The position numbers were made by a program, and so were the translations under genes. Below the pieces are notes generated by a model that was not told the origin of the DNA, ran no database searches, and saw only the letters and a list, made by a program, of their open reading frames with translations. A DNA stretch of 12,846 nucleotides from Bacteroidia bacterium (GTDB taxonomy: Bacteria; Bacteroidota; Bacteroidia; NS11-12g; UBA955): NCBI GenBank assembly GCA_020848595.1, contig JADLHV010000013.1:1-12846 (forward strand). The letters are read 5' to 3'. This document shows, piece by piece, positions 1-6,793 of the stretch (position 1 is its first letter; each line of letters starts with the position of its first letter).

Positions 1-738
1 AGCCAAAGCATAGGTTCCGAATGCTAAAGAATGATGTGTAATTTTTGAAGTAACTTTCCGCTTTTTCTTTCCAGTTTTAACATACGAAGTAGAGTAGAGA
101 GGCAGAGTTTGATAAGGGTAATGTCCATTATGCAATTTAAGCAAAGAGTCTTGCCTAAAAATGTACAAATTGAGAATAGATGGAGGCAGATGGTCGTTCA
201 TTTTAATACCACAAAGCAGAGGATTTACGGGAGCTTCGGATTCTGTTTCTCTAATTTCAAAATGCAAATGGGGTCCTTGCGAAGCGCCAGTATTACCGCT
301 ATAGGCAATGAGTTGACCTTTAGATACAGCCAATAGATCTGCATCTGGATACAATTCAACCTCATATTTTTTAAGAAGATATTGACTTTTTTCTATGTAC
401 CATTGAATAAAAGGCGGGAATTCGTTTAAGTGTGCGTAAACACTAGTATAACCATTTGGATGACTGATATAAAGAGCTTTTCCATAACCAGCATTAGAAA
501 TATTAATTCTAGAAACATATCCATCGCCAATAGCTAGAACAGGTCGACCAATTTGTCCACCGGTTCGGATATCTAAACCACCATGAAAATGGTTAGGACG
601 TAATTCGCAAAAAGTACCAATAATTTCAATATTACCTGCAAAAGGAGGAGAGAAATCGCCATTTGGAAATGGTTTTTTTTGAGCAAAAAGAGAAAGCTTA
701 CAAACGAGTGTTAAAGAGAGTAAAGCAAGAAGTCTCAT
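1..738 (-). CDS. M23 family metallopeptidase, secreted (3' part missing)
   Basis: Zinc-dependent endopeptidase of the LytM/M23 family, which normally cuts peptidoglycan cross-bridges in the periplasm. The 246 visible residues are open to the window edge, so the C-terminus is missing. Residues 1-20 form a Sec signal peptide (basic start, Leu-rich core, cleavage probably after Ala19). The zinc-ligand signature is complete: H52-G-G-L-D56, then H103 in a YAHL motif, and H158-L-H160 in GPHLHFE. About 35 residues lie between YAHL and the GQLIAYSGNTG strand, longer than in a minimal LytM domain. The ATG at 738 overlaps the TGA of the upstream FAH gene as ATGA, which indicates translational coupling in a two-gene operon. 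Bacteroidota relatives usually carry a further C-terminal region, which would lie outside this window. Family assignment is firm; the exact substrate is not known. Confidence 0.93.
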   Translation of the reverse strand, partial: MRLLALLSLTLVCKLSLFAQKKPFPNGDFSPPFAGNIEIIGTFCELRPNHFHGGLDIRTGGQIGRPVLAIGDGYVSRINISNAGYGKALYISHPNGYTSVYAHLNEFPPFIQWYIEKSQYLLKKYEVELYPDADLLAVSKGQLIAYSGNTGASQGPHLHFEIRETESEAPVNPLLCGIKMNDHLPPSILNLYIFRQDSLLKLHNGHYPYQTLPLYSTSYVKTGKKKRKVTSKITHHSLAFGTYALA

Positions 739-1343
739 TTGATATTAAAATTGAGAAGTTCACGGCCTTCTAATCGGGCAATTAAAGTATCACCGATATT
801 AACTTTTCCGACACCTTCTGGAGTTCCAGTAAAAATTAAGTCGCCGGTTTTTAATGTAAAATAGTTCGAAACAAAACTAATTATTTCATCCACTTTAAAA
901 AGCATATCAGCAGTGTGTCCATTTTGAACAATCAGTCCATTTTTTTCTAATTGAAAATGTAGATCTTGGATAGGATATTCATTGATTGGAATAAATTCGC
1001 CAATAACAGCCGAGTGGTCGAAGGCTTTTGCTAGTTCCCAGGGTAAACCTTTAGATTTTAGTTCAGATTGAATATCACGAGCAGTAAAGTCGATACCTAG
1101 AGTAATTTGGCTATAATATTTATGAGCAAACTGAGGGGCAATAGATTTTCCAATTTTATCAATTTTTATCACCAATTCAGTTTCGTAATGGACATCATCA
1201 CTAAAAGTAGGGATATAGAACGGCTCATTATTTTTCAAAAGAGCAGTGTCAGGCTTACTAAAAATAACAGGTTTGTCTGGAATCTCATTACCTAATTCTT
1301 TAGCATGTTTACCATAGTTTCTGCCGATACAAAGAATTTTCAT
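735..1343 (-). CDS. Fumarylacetoacetate hydrolase (FAH) family protein, probable acylpyruvase
   Basis: Cytosolic Mg-dependent FAH-fold enzyme of 202 residues, the compact single-domain size of acylpyruvases/FAHD1-like proteins and the YcgM type. Visible features: the GRNYGKHAKEL start region with H13 and E16 (the lid His-Glu pair of FAHD1), metal ligands E54 and E56 in HYETELVI and D85 in GIDFTARD, a likely catalytic K106 in WELAKAFDHSA, and the family signature FTGTPEGVG at 171-179. Family members hydrolyse acylpyruvates or decarboxylate oxaloacetate. Automated labels such as 2-hydroxyhepta-2,4-dienedioate isomerase are common for this family, but no aromatic catabolism genes are nearby to support that role. 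The start is the first ATG, five bases downstream of a TAGGTTTG promoter element. The gene ends in an ATGA overlap with the M23 peptidase; the functional link between the two is not obvious. Confidence 0.92.
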   Translation of the reverse strand: MKILCIGRNYGKHAKELGNEIPDKPVIFSKPDTALLKNNEPFYIPTFSDDVHYETELVIKIDKIGKSIAPQFAHKYYSQITLGIDFTARDIQSELKSKGLPWELAKAFDHSAVIGEFIPINEYPIQDLHFQLEKNGLIVQNGHTADMLFKVDEIISFVSNYFTLKTGDLIFTGTPEGVGKVNIGDTLIARLEGRELLNFNIK

Positions 1344-1348
1344 TACTG

Positions 1349-1356
1349 CAAACCTA
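1349..1356 (-). promoter_or_regulatory. Bacteroidota -7 element upstream of the FAH gene
   Basis: Reading the minus strand, TAGGTTTG matches the TAnnTTTG consensus exactly, and its final G lies five bases before the ATG at 1343. Transcription should begin within a few bases of that G, giving a leaderless or almost leaderless mRNA for the FAH-M23 operon. No clear TTG -33 element is seen at the usual distance. Confidence 0.55.
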
Positions 1357-1380
1357 CAAAAAAAAGCGAGGGCGATAAAG

Positions 1381-1394
1381 TATAAGTACTTATA
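1381..1394. promoter_or_regulatory. 14-bp perfect palindrome upstream of the FAH promoter
   Basis: TATAAGTACTTATA is a perfect inverted repeat. Its near edge lies about 25 bp upstream of the TAGGTTTG element, so it would sit roughly 37-50 bp before the predicted transcription start, where an activator or repressor dimer could bind. It also lies in the 109-bp gap after the acyltransferase gene, but no T-run follows directly, so it is not a normal terminator. In DNA this AT-rich one or two such palindromes are expected by chance in the window. Confidence 0.3.
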
Positions 1395-1452
1395 ACTGTT
1401 CAGATTTCAATACATATTCATAATTGAATTGATATGAAAAAGGGTATTTTGA

Positions 1453-2373
1453 CTAATATTTTCTATTAATTAATTGAATCCACCAAGGCAATCTATTCAA
1501 TTTAATTTCGAGATAAAAACGTTTCACCGATCCAAATTTCGAGTAAAAGTATGCCACATTTTTAAGATCCGAACCTTCAAAATCAAATACCATATTAGTG
1601 CCAGCAAACTCCTTTAAAACTTCATCAATCAAGACATGAGTAGCACCATATTTTTTACCTTCTTCGGTAGGAGCAGCCATGGCATAGTGTATGCGATTAT
1701 TCGATTTAAAAAAGAAACCAGAACACCAAAGTTGACCATTCTTATCATATATTTCTCGGCAAAATCCTTTATCTAATTGAATAGCTTTTAATGCACATTG
1801 AGTGATTTTAGTTTTCCAATTATTGGCATCAGAATAATGCATACCATAAGCTTTAAAGAAGCAATCGGCTGCTAAACGAGGATCATTACTTTTTTTTAAA
1901 TCATAACCAACAATAGCCGCTTTTGCTAAATTTTTCTTGGCATCCGAATTGAATTTATCATAAAGGTTAGGATAATCCGAATCGAGGTTAATATTATAAC
2001 TCGTTCTATTAATAAATTGAACTTTAGGACTAAAGAATTGATTTTCATAATTCAAGTGAAAATCCCAATAAACAAATTTTTTAGGAATGCTTTTAATAAA
2101 CGCATGCATTAAATCTTCGGTGATTGTAATACTTGAAAACAATCCAAGTTGCTGACAGAAGTATGGTTGAAATAAATATTTGAGTCCAAATTTTCTACCC
2201 CAAACTAAAGGGAAAACTGCTTCATAGTCGCCATATACCAAAGCATCCCAGCGTTTTTCGGCCATATTATCAAGAAAAAATGAATAAGCATAAACCAATC
2301 CATTGGAAGAATTGTCAATGCATTTATCCCATTGAATTTTATTTATTTTGCTATGTTTGATATACTTTATCAT
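1453..2373 (-). CDS. FemAB-like / GNAT-fold acyltransferase
   Basis: A 306-residue cytosolic protein that looks like the FemAB-like branch of the GNAT superfamily common in Bacteroidota. The C-terminal half has the pattern of these proteins: an IYDKNGQLWCSGFFF strand pair near 208-222, YAMAAPTEEGKKYGATHVLIDEVLKEF (about 230-256) as the acyl-donor loop and helix, then FDFEGSDLKNVAYFYSKFG near 263-281, which resembles the FEGS...FYxxFG block of FemAB/GNAT families. The substrate is unknown; relatives add amino acids to peptidoglycan precursors or acylate other molecules. Two starts are possible. I chose the ATG at 2373 because it overlaps the TGA of the deacetylase gene as ATGA and gives the N-terminus MIKYIKHSKI. 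The ATG at 2388 would add five residues. Coupling to the deacetylase suggests a shared envelope or glycan role, which is inference. Confidence 0.75.
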   Translation of the reverse strand: MIKYIKHSKINKIQWDKCIDNSSNGLVYAYSFFLDNMAEKRWDALVYGDYEAVFPLVWGRKFGLKYLFQPYFCQQLGLFSSITITEDLMHAFIKSIPKKFVYWDFHLNYENQFFSPKVQFINRTSYNINLDSDYPNLYDKFNSDAKKNLAKAAIVGYDLKKSNDPRLAADCFFKAYGMHYSDANNWKTKITQCALKAIQLDKGFCREIYDKNGQLWCSGFFFKSNNRIHYAMAAPTEEGKKYGATHVLIDEVLKEFAGTNMVFDFEGSDLKNVAYFYSKFGSVKRFYLEIKLNRLPWWIQLINRKY

Positions 2374-3671
2374 TCTCCCTTTGTCCATTGTTCAAAGACC
2401 TTTTCCCAAGCTTTCCAGCCCCTATGACCACTTAAAGACTCGTTATGAAATATAAATACGAACGGAAGATGATTATTTTTTAACCAATTTTTCAGTTTTA
2501 TAGTTTCATCCAAACATTTATCTGGACTTAATTTTTTAATTTGTTTAAAAGTCACATCCATCATACTAAACGGCATGATGGTCAATTCGGTACTCATATT
2601 CTGTTGCAAGTCGAACCACTTGAATGGCATAGCAGTGCCAGCTCTAAAGCCAAAATCTTCAGCATATCCCATAGACCATTCGTATTTAATACCAGAATTT
2701 ATAAGCGCTCTATAGGTTTTTGGGAGATTAAATCTCAAGAAATGTTGTCTTGAATGTGTAATTTCACATCCCAGTGTTTTTTCAAGTAATTTAATTTCTG
2801 AAGTTATTTTTCCAGCATCACTGTTTGAATCGTAGCTAGGATGAATACCAATTTGATGACCTTCAGAGATAATTTTTTTAAGAATAGCAACAAATTCAGG
2901 ATGATTTAGAGAAATATTTTTATCAAATTTACCATAGGGTCCAACTTGAATAAAGTAAGTAGCTTTTACATCCGCTTTTTTTAAAATTTCGAATTGTAAA
3001 TTAAAATTATCATTGGGATCAGTTCTAAATCCAGATAGAACGGAAATTCTTTTAAATATTTCGTTAAAGCGAAACATGAAAAAATCCTTTGCAATTGCAG
3101 CAAGATGGCGACTTATAGTACGTCCTTTGTAAGCAAAAACTGAGTCTATATCGATAGTTGGATAAATATAAAAATTCTCTTTTTTAAAGTCATTTTGAGT
3201 CAATCCAAACTGTTCAGTGAGGAGATTTTTAACTTTAATTAAAATAATATCGACAACTGGAAATCTATAGGCATGAAAATTATTTTTAGAGAATAAACAA
3301 GAATCGGCTGCTTGAAATCTACCATGTTGATCGCGATTTAAGCAAGTATATTCTTCAAATCTAGAGAGATGATAAAAAATATAGGCTAAAAAATCAACAC
3401 GAGTATTAGGGAAAGGAATATTTTCGTTTAAATTACTTGACAAAGGTTGTTGAATAGCTTCAATTTCAGTTGTGTTCATCAAAGGATTAGGGAAGATATT
3501 CCAGGCATTTTCGATAGGTTGATGAGAATAATTAATTCTTATTTGACAATCGTTATTAAGTTGATCTATAGTATCTACAATGCGGTAATTTAAGCCTAGT
3601 CTCTCAATAAAGAGATACTCTAGCGTATAAATTAGCCGATTGCTTTTAAAGGAAGAATAGAATAGAATCAA
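2370..3671 (-). CDS. Polysaccharide deacetylase-like (CE4/NodB-fold) protein
   Basis: A 433-residue protein with an N-terminal region of about 165 residues typical of long Bacteroidota deacetylase-like proteins, then a NodB-like domain. Visible landmarks (numbered from the TTG start): SRFEEY near 103-108, YPTIDIDSVF at 171-179 with D174 and D176 at the place of the CE4 TFDD motif, KATYFIQVG as the following strand, EGHQIGIHPSYDS with H272 and H277 at the metal-binding HxxxHP position, RQHFLRF near 308-314, and FIFHNESL with H409 near the end. CE4 enzymes remove N- or O-acetyl groups from glycans, but TIDID differs from the textbook motif, so activity is likely rather than proven. No signal peptide is seen. 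The reading frame stays open upstream to an ATG at 3797, but that start would run 80 bp into gmd. The TTG at 3671 gives MILFYSS, like family N-termini, and lies 38 bases after a minus-strand TAAATTTG. Confidence 0.82.
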   Translation of the reverse strand: MILFYSSFKSNRLIYTLEYLFIERLGLNYRIVDTIDQLNNDCQIRINYSHQPIENAWNIFPNPLMNTTEIEAIQQPLSSNLNENIPFPNTRVDFLAYIFYHLSRFEEYTCLNRDQHGRFQAADSCLFSKNNFHAYRFPVVDIILIKVKNLLTEQFGLTQNDFKKENFYIYPTIDIDSVFAYKGRTISRHLAAIAKDFFMFRFNEIFKRISVLSGFRTDPNDNFNLQFEILKKADVKATYFIQVGPYGKFDKNISLNHPEFVAILKKIISEGHQIGIHPSYDSNSDAGKITSEIKLLEKTLGCEITHSRQHFLRFNLPKTYRALINSGIKYEWSMGYAEDFGFRAGTAMPFKWFDLQQNMSTELTIMPFSMMDVTFKQIKKLSPDKCLDETIKLKNWLKNNHLPFVFIFHNESLSGHRGWKAWEKVFEQWTKGE

Positions 3672-3680
3672 AACTTTAGT

Positions 3681-3688
3681 TATCTTTG
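3681..3688 (+). promoter_or_regulatory. -7 promoter element for gmd
   Basis: TATCTTTG fits the Bacteroidota TAnnTTTG consensus exactly, and the gmd ATG follows 29 bases later. The predicted transcription start near 3693 gives a leader of about 25 nt. No convincing TTG is found at the -33 distance. The element lies just upstream of the divergent TTG start of the deacetylase gene, inside that gene's predicted leader. Confidence 0.55.
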
Positions 3689-3709
3689 CATCTTTTCGCA
3701 AATTAACTA

Positions 3710-3717
3710 CAAATTTA
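3710..3717 (-). promoter_or_regulatory. -7 promoter element for the deacetylase-acyltransferase operon
   Basis: On the minus strand TAAATTTG matches TAnnTTTG exactly and ends 38 bases before the TTG start at 3671. Predicted transcription starts near 3704, so the leader would cross the gmd -7 element and the two divergent transcripts would overlap by about ten bases. The element directly abuts the gmd ATG at 3718. Confidence 0.45.
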
Positions 3718-4854
3718 ATGAAAGTTGCACTCATTACAGGAATTACAGGACAAGATGGAGCATATCTTGCAGAGTTTCTTCTAAAAAAGGGATACATGGT
3801 TCATGGTATTAAGCGCAGAAGTTCTCTGTTTAATACGGATAGAATAGACCATTTATATCAAGACCCTCATGTTCCAAATGCTAATTTCAAATTACACTAC
3901 GGTGATTTAACTGATAGCACGAATTTGATAAGAATCATTCAAGAGATTAAACCTGACGAAATATATAATTTGGCCGCAATGAGCCACGTTCATGTCAGTT
4001 TTGAAACTCCAGAATACACAGCTAATGCAGATGGAATAGGCACATTAAGATTATTAGAAGCCATTAAAATTTGTGGTTTAAGTGAGAAAACAAGGATTTA
4101 TCAAGCTTCTACTTCCGAGTTATATGGTTTAGTTCAAGAGGTTCCTCAATCAGAGAAAACACCATTCTATCCACGTTCACCATACGCAGTAGCAAAGATG
4201 TATGCTTTTTGGATTACCGTTAATTACAGAGAAGCTTATAATATTTATGCTTGTAATGGCATTTTGTTCAATCACGAGTCACCAATTAGAGGCGAGACCT
4301 TTGTAACAAGAAAGATAACAAGAGCTGCAGCTAAAATTGCCTTAGGATTACAAGATAAATTGTATTTAGGCAATATGAATAGTAAGCGAGATTGGGGACA
4401 TGCTAAAGATTATGTAGAGGCTATGTATTTAATTTTGCAACAAGAAAAGCCAGAGGATTATGTTATTGCAACTGGAGTAACTACAGAAATCAGAGAGTTT
4501 GCTCGTAAAGCTTTTGGATATTTGGGTATTCAATTGAGATTTGAAGGCAAAGACATAGATGAAAAAGGCATAATTGATTCGATAGACATGGCAAGAGCCG
4601 AAGAATTGAAGCTCAATTTAGGAGCCATAAAAGTCGGCAAAGAAGTCATCAACGTAGATCCTAAATATTTCAGACCAACTGAGGTTGATTTATTGATAGG
4701 AGATGCCACAAAATCTAGAACTAAATTAGGTTGGGAACCTAAATATTCTTTAGATGACTTAGTTAATGATATGATGCAAAGTGATTTGCATTTAATGAAG
4801 AAAGATGAATACTTAAAAGAAGGAGGCTTTAGAACCTTAAGTTACTTCGAATAA
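3718..4854 (+). CDS. gmd: GDP-mannose 4,6-dehydratase
   Basis: Converts GDP-D-mannose to GDP-4-keto-6-deoxy-D-mannose, the first step to GDP-L-fucose, in the cytosol. This is a short-chain dehydrogenase of the extended (NDP-sugar) type, 378 residues, normal for Gmd. The N-terminus has the NADP-binding TGITGQDG motif (residues 7-14) followed by GIKRRSSLFNTDRIDHLY, which is diagnostic of Gmd. The catalytic set is intact: T132 and E134 in QASTSELYG and Y156-x-x-x-K160 in YPRSPYAVAKMYAFW. FNHESPIRGETFVTRKI (184-200) and KRDWGHAKDYVEAMY (223-237) are further Gmd signatures. The ATG at 3718 begins directly at the conserved N-terminus. The partner enzyme fcl lies about 960 bp downstream on the same strand, separated by one unrelated secreted-protein gene. 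No defect seen. Confidence 0.97.
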   Translation: MKVALITGITGQDGAYLAEFLLKKGYMVHGIKRRSSLFNTDRIDHLYQDPHVPNANFKLHYGDLTDSTNLIRIIQEIKPDEIYNLAAMSHVHVSFETPEYTANADGIGTLRLLEAIKICGLSEKTRIYQASTSELYGLVQEVPQSEKTPFYPRSPYAVAKMYAFWITVNYREAYNIYACNGILFNHESPIRGETFVTRKITRAAAKIALGLQDKLYLGNMNSKRDWGHAKDYVEAMYLILQQEKPEDYVIATGVTTEIREFARKAFGYLGIQLRFEGKDIDEKGIIDSIDMARAEELKLNLGAIKVGKEVINVDPKYFRPTEVDLLIGDATKSRTKLGWEPKYSLDDLVNDMMQSDLHLMKKDEYLKEGGFRTLSYFE

Positions 4855-4912
4855 GCATTAAGATTTCTGAGATACAACCATTTGGCATGATTTTTCGTCA
4901 TTTACTTACGCG

Positions 4913-5773
4913 ATGAAATCAAGCAAAATCATACATTACATTTTTATTTTATTAGGGTTATTCCAAACAATTATTTCACAGGGGCAAATTACACCTGATA
5001 AGTATTATCAACCTACTTTTATTCGAGCATTAGGATTGGATTCGTGTATAATTACCAAAGTATCCAAGGATAATAATAGGCAAAAGGATATGGTAATTGC
5101 GTATGATAGAAAAGGCAATAAAATGACCTTTAAAGATCAATTAAACGGGTCAAGAATTGTCTTTAAGTATGGCAAAGATTCGACATTACTTGTACAAGAA
5201 TTTTTTATTAAGCAGAATGGTAAAGAAGAAAAAGCTGGTATGGATTCATTCTTTTACGATGCCAATGGAAAGAAGACCCGTTATCATTCAATAGTATTGA
5301 GGAAAAAAGGAAATATCCATATCACTATAAATTATTTCTATAAAAGTGATTCATTGTATAGAGAAGAGTATCTATTAGACAAAGCAGTATTAAAATCAGT
5401 GATTCATACATACGACAGGCGCACAAATACCGAAATAATGACAGTTATTTCAGATAAGGAGCCAAGTAATAGTCAGTTTTATCAGCGAGATGGAAAGGGC
5501 AACTTAATTAAATTTTTTGTGATAGAATTAAATGGAGATACCAGTTTGGTGCATAAATATACTTACGATTCACAAGGGCGAAATATAGAGACGAAGACAT
5601 ATGATTTACGGAGTAATATTAGCAATATATATAAGACATACTTTAATAGTAATGGAATGATTATGAAAGAAGAACAGTTTTTAAATATACAATTTGGAGA
5701 TATTTCGTCAGCTATTTACGTCTTAAAAGAATATCAATATTGGATAGCAAATCAGATCTTGAAGGAACGATAG
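4913..5773 (+). CDS. Secreted YD-repeat-like protein of unknown function
   Basis: I do not recognise a named family. The 286-residue product starts with a signal peptide: KSSK, then a hydrophobic stretch from about residue 7 to 21, with cleavage likely around 22-25. The mature part is rich in short Tyr-Asp/Gly units like the YD repeats of RHS-type and many Bacteroidota cell-surface proteins: YDRKGNKM (64-71), FYDANGKK (114-121), YQRDGKGNL (190-198), YTYDSQGRN (216-224) and YFNSNGMIM (243-251). These suggest a chain of antiparallel beta-hairpins. It has no RHS core, toxin domain or sorting domain and is far shorter than an RHS protein. The ATG at 4913 comes 58 bp after gmd, with only a weak -7 match (TACTTACG, 4903-4910), so read-through from gmd is likely. 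Its place between gmd and fcl is unusual; any link to fucose metabolism is unproven. Confidence 0.75.
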   Translation: MKSSKIIHYIFILLGLFQTIISQGQITPDKYYQPTFIRALGLDSCIITKVSKDNNRQKDMVIAYDRKGNKMTFKDQLNGSRIVFKYGKDSTLLVQEFFIKQNGKEEKAGMDSFFYDANGKKTRYHSIVLRKKGNIHITINYFYKSDSLYREEYLLDKAVLKSVIHTYDRRTNTEIMTVISDKEPSNSQFYQRDGKGNLIKFFVIELNGDTSLVHKYTYDSQGRNIETKTYDLRSNISNIYKTYFNSNGMIMKEEQFLNIQFGDISSAIYVLKEYQYWIANQILKER

Positions 5774-5794
5774 GGAATTTTCGTTCAATAGTCG

Positions 5795-5802
5795 TAAATT
5801 TG
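5795..5802 (+). promoter_or_regulatory. -7 promoter element for fcl
   Basis: TAAATTTG matches the TAnnTTTG consensus exactly and ends 11 bases before the first ATG of fcl. The predicted leader is only about 6-8 nt. It suggests that fcl can be transcribed on its own, apart from gmd and the YD-repeat gene. No clear -33 element is seen. Confidence 0.55.
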
Positions 5803-5813
5803 CAGCATCTAAA

Positions 5814-6761
5814 ATGATGCACACAGGTTCTAAAATCTACGTAGCTGGTCACCGAGGTATGGTGGGCAGTGCTGTCTACCGGGCCTTAGAAAAGGCTGGG
5901 TATAGCAACATTATAACTAGAACATCCAAAGAATTGGATTTAAGAAATCAAGTTGCTGTTAAAGAATTTTTTGAGTCCGAGAAACCAGAATATGTATTTT
6001 TGGCTGCCGCAAAAGTAGGTGGAATTGTAGCTAATAATACATACCGAGCTGAGTTTATTCACGATAATCTCTGTATTCAAAACAATATCATTCATCAGTC
6101 TTATTTAAATGGTGTTAAGAAACTAATGTTCTTTGGAAGTAGTTGTATTTATCCAAAGTTAGCACCACAGCCATTGAAAGAAGAATATTTGCTAACCGGA
6201 TTATTAGAGAATACCAATGAACCTTATGCCATTGCTAAGATAGCAGGAATAAAGATGGTAGAAGCATATAGAGACCAGTATGGTTGTAATTTCATTAGTG
6301 TAATGCCAACCAATTTATATGGTTTTAACGATAATTATCATCCGCAAAATTCGCATGTTTTACCAGCATTAATTAGAAAATTTCATGAAGCAAAAGTGAA
6401 TGGCAGTGCATTTGTAGAAATTTGGGGAACAGGCTCACCAATGCGAGAATTTCTATTTGCCGATGATTTAGCAGATGCAGCTTTGTTTTTAATGAATAAC
6501 TACGATGGTAAGCAATTTGTTAATGTTGGTAGTAATTCTGATTTAAGCATCAAGGATTTGGCTTTAACCATTAAGTCTATCATAGGTTTTGAAGGCGATT
6601 TAAAATTTGACACGAGTAAACCCGATGGTACACCGAAGAAATTAATGGATTCGTCGTATCTTAGCAGTTTGGGTTGGCAATTTAAAACCAGTTTAGATAC
6701 GGGTATACGCATGGCATACGAAGATTTTCTGTCTAAACATGCCCATACAGAAGCGCAATAA
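5814..6761 (+). CDS. fcl: GDP-L-fucose synthase
   Basis: Bifunctional 3,5-epimerase/4-reductase that turns GDP-4-keto-6-deoxymannose (the Gmd product) into GDP-L-fucose with NADPH. The product is 315 residues, the usual length. The Rossmann motif is VAGHRGMVGSA (10-20). The full catalytic set of the E. coli enzyme is present with an offset of two: S109 and C111 in GSSCIYPK, Y138-x-x-x-K142 in EPYAIAKIAG, and H181 in NSHVLPALIRKF. AAAKVGGIVANN (64-75), MPTNLYGFNDNYHPQNSHV and WGTGSPMREFLFADDLADA are family hallmarks. Two adjacent ATGs (5814 and 5817) are possible starts and differ by one residue. Together with gmd the window encodes the full de novo route from GDP-mannose to GDP-fucose, but no fucosyltransferase is visible here. 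Confidence 0.97.
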   Translation: MMHTGSKIYVAGHRGMVGSAVYRALEKAGYSNIITRTSKELDLRNQVAVKEFFESEKPEYVFLAAAKVGGIVANNTYRAEFIHDNLCIQNNIIHQSYLNGVKKLMFFGSSCIYPKLAPQPLKEEYLLTGLLENTNEPYAIAKIAGIKMVEAYRDQYGCNFISVMPTNLYGFNDNYHPQNSHVLPALIRKFHEAKVNGSAFVEIWGTGSPMREFLFADDLADAALFLMNNYDGKQFVNVGSNSDLSIKDLALTIKSIIGFEGDLKFDTSKPDGTPKKLMDSSYLSSLGWQFKTSLDTGIRMAYEDFLSKHAHTEAQ

Positions 6762-6777
6762 TTTTGCACTATTTTTG
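6759..6777 (+). promoter_or_regulatory. Two tandem -7 elements upstream of the AsmA-like gene
   Basis: TAATTTTG (6759-6766) and TATTTTTG (6770-6777) both fit TAnnTTTG, 11 bp apart. The first begins in the TAA stop codon of fcl. The second ends 16 bases before the ATG at 6794, giving a leader of about 12 nt. They may be alternative start sites for the AsmA-like gene. T-rich sequence makes a chance match more likely here than at the other sites. Confidence 0.4.
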
Positions 6778-6793
6778 TTTCAATTGATATAAC

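Noticed and set aside
109..336. 75-codon plus-strand frame
   Set aside because: Lies fully antisense to the M23 peptidase, which has intact catalytic motifs; no family features.
735..1343. Annotation as 2-hydroxyhepta-2,4-diene-1,7-dioate isomerase
   Set aside because: No aromatic degradation genes nearby, and residues match the compact acylpyruvase/FAHD1 type better.
3672..3797. N-terminal extension of the deacetylase to an ATG at 3797
   Set aside because: It would overlap the 5' end of gmd by 80 bp on the opposite strand and has no similarity to deacetylase N-termini; the TTG at 3671 fits the family start and the promoter position better.
4855..4912. Terminator between gmd and the YD-repeat gene
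   Set aside because: Only a 4-bp ATGA/TCAT stem around a T-rich loop is seen; too weak for a terminator.
4913..5773. RHS toxin or contact-dependent inhibition protein
   Set aside because: Only a few weak YD units, no RHS core, no PxxxxDPxGL cleavage motif, no C-terminal toxin and no immunity gene beside it.
6500..6769. 89-codon minus-strand frame
   Set aside because: Antisense shadow of fcl, with no recognisable features.
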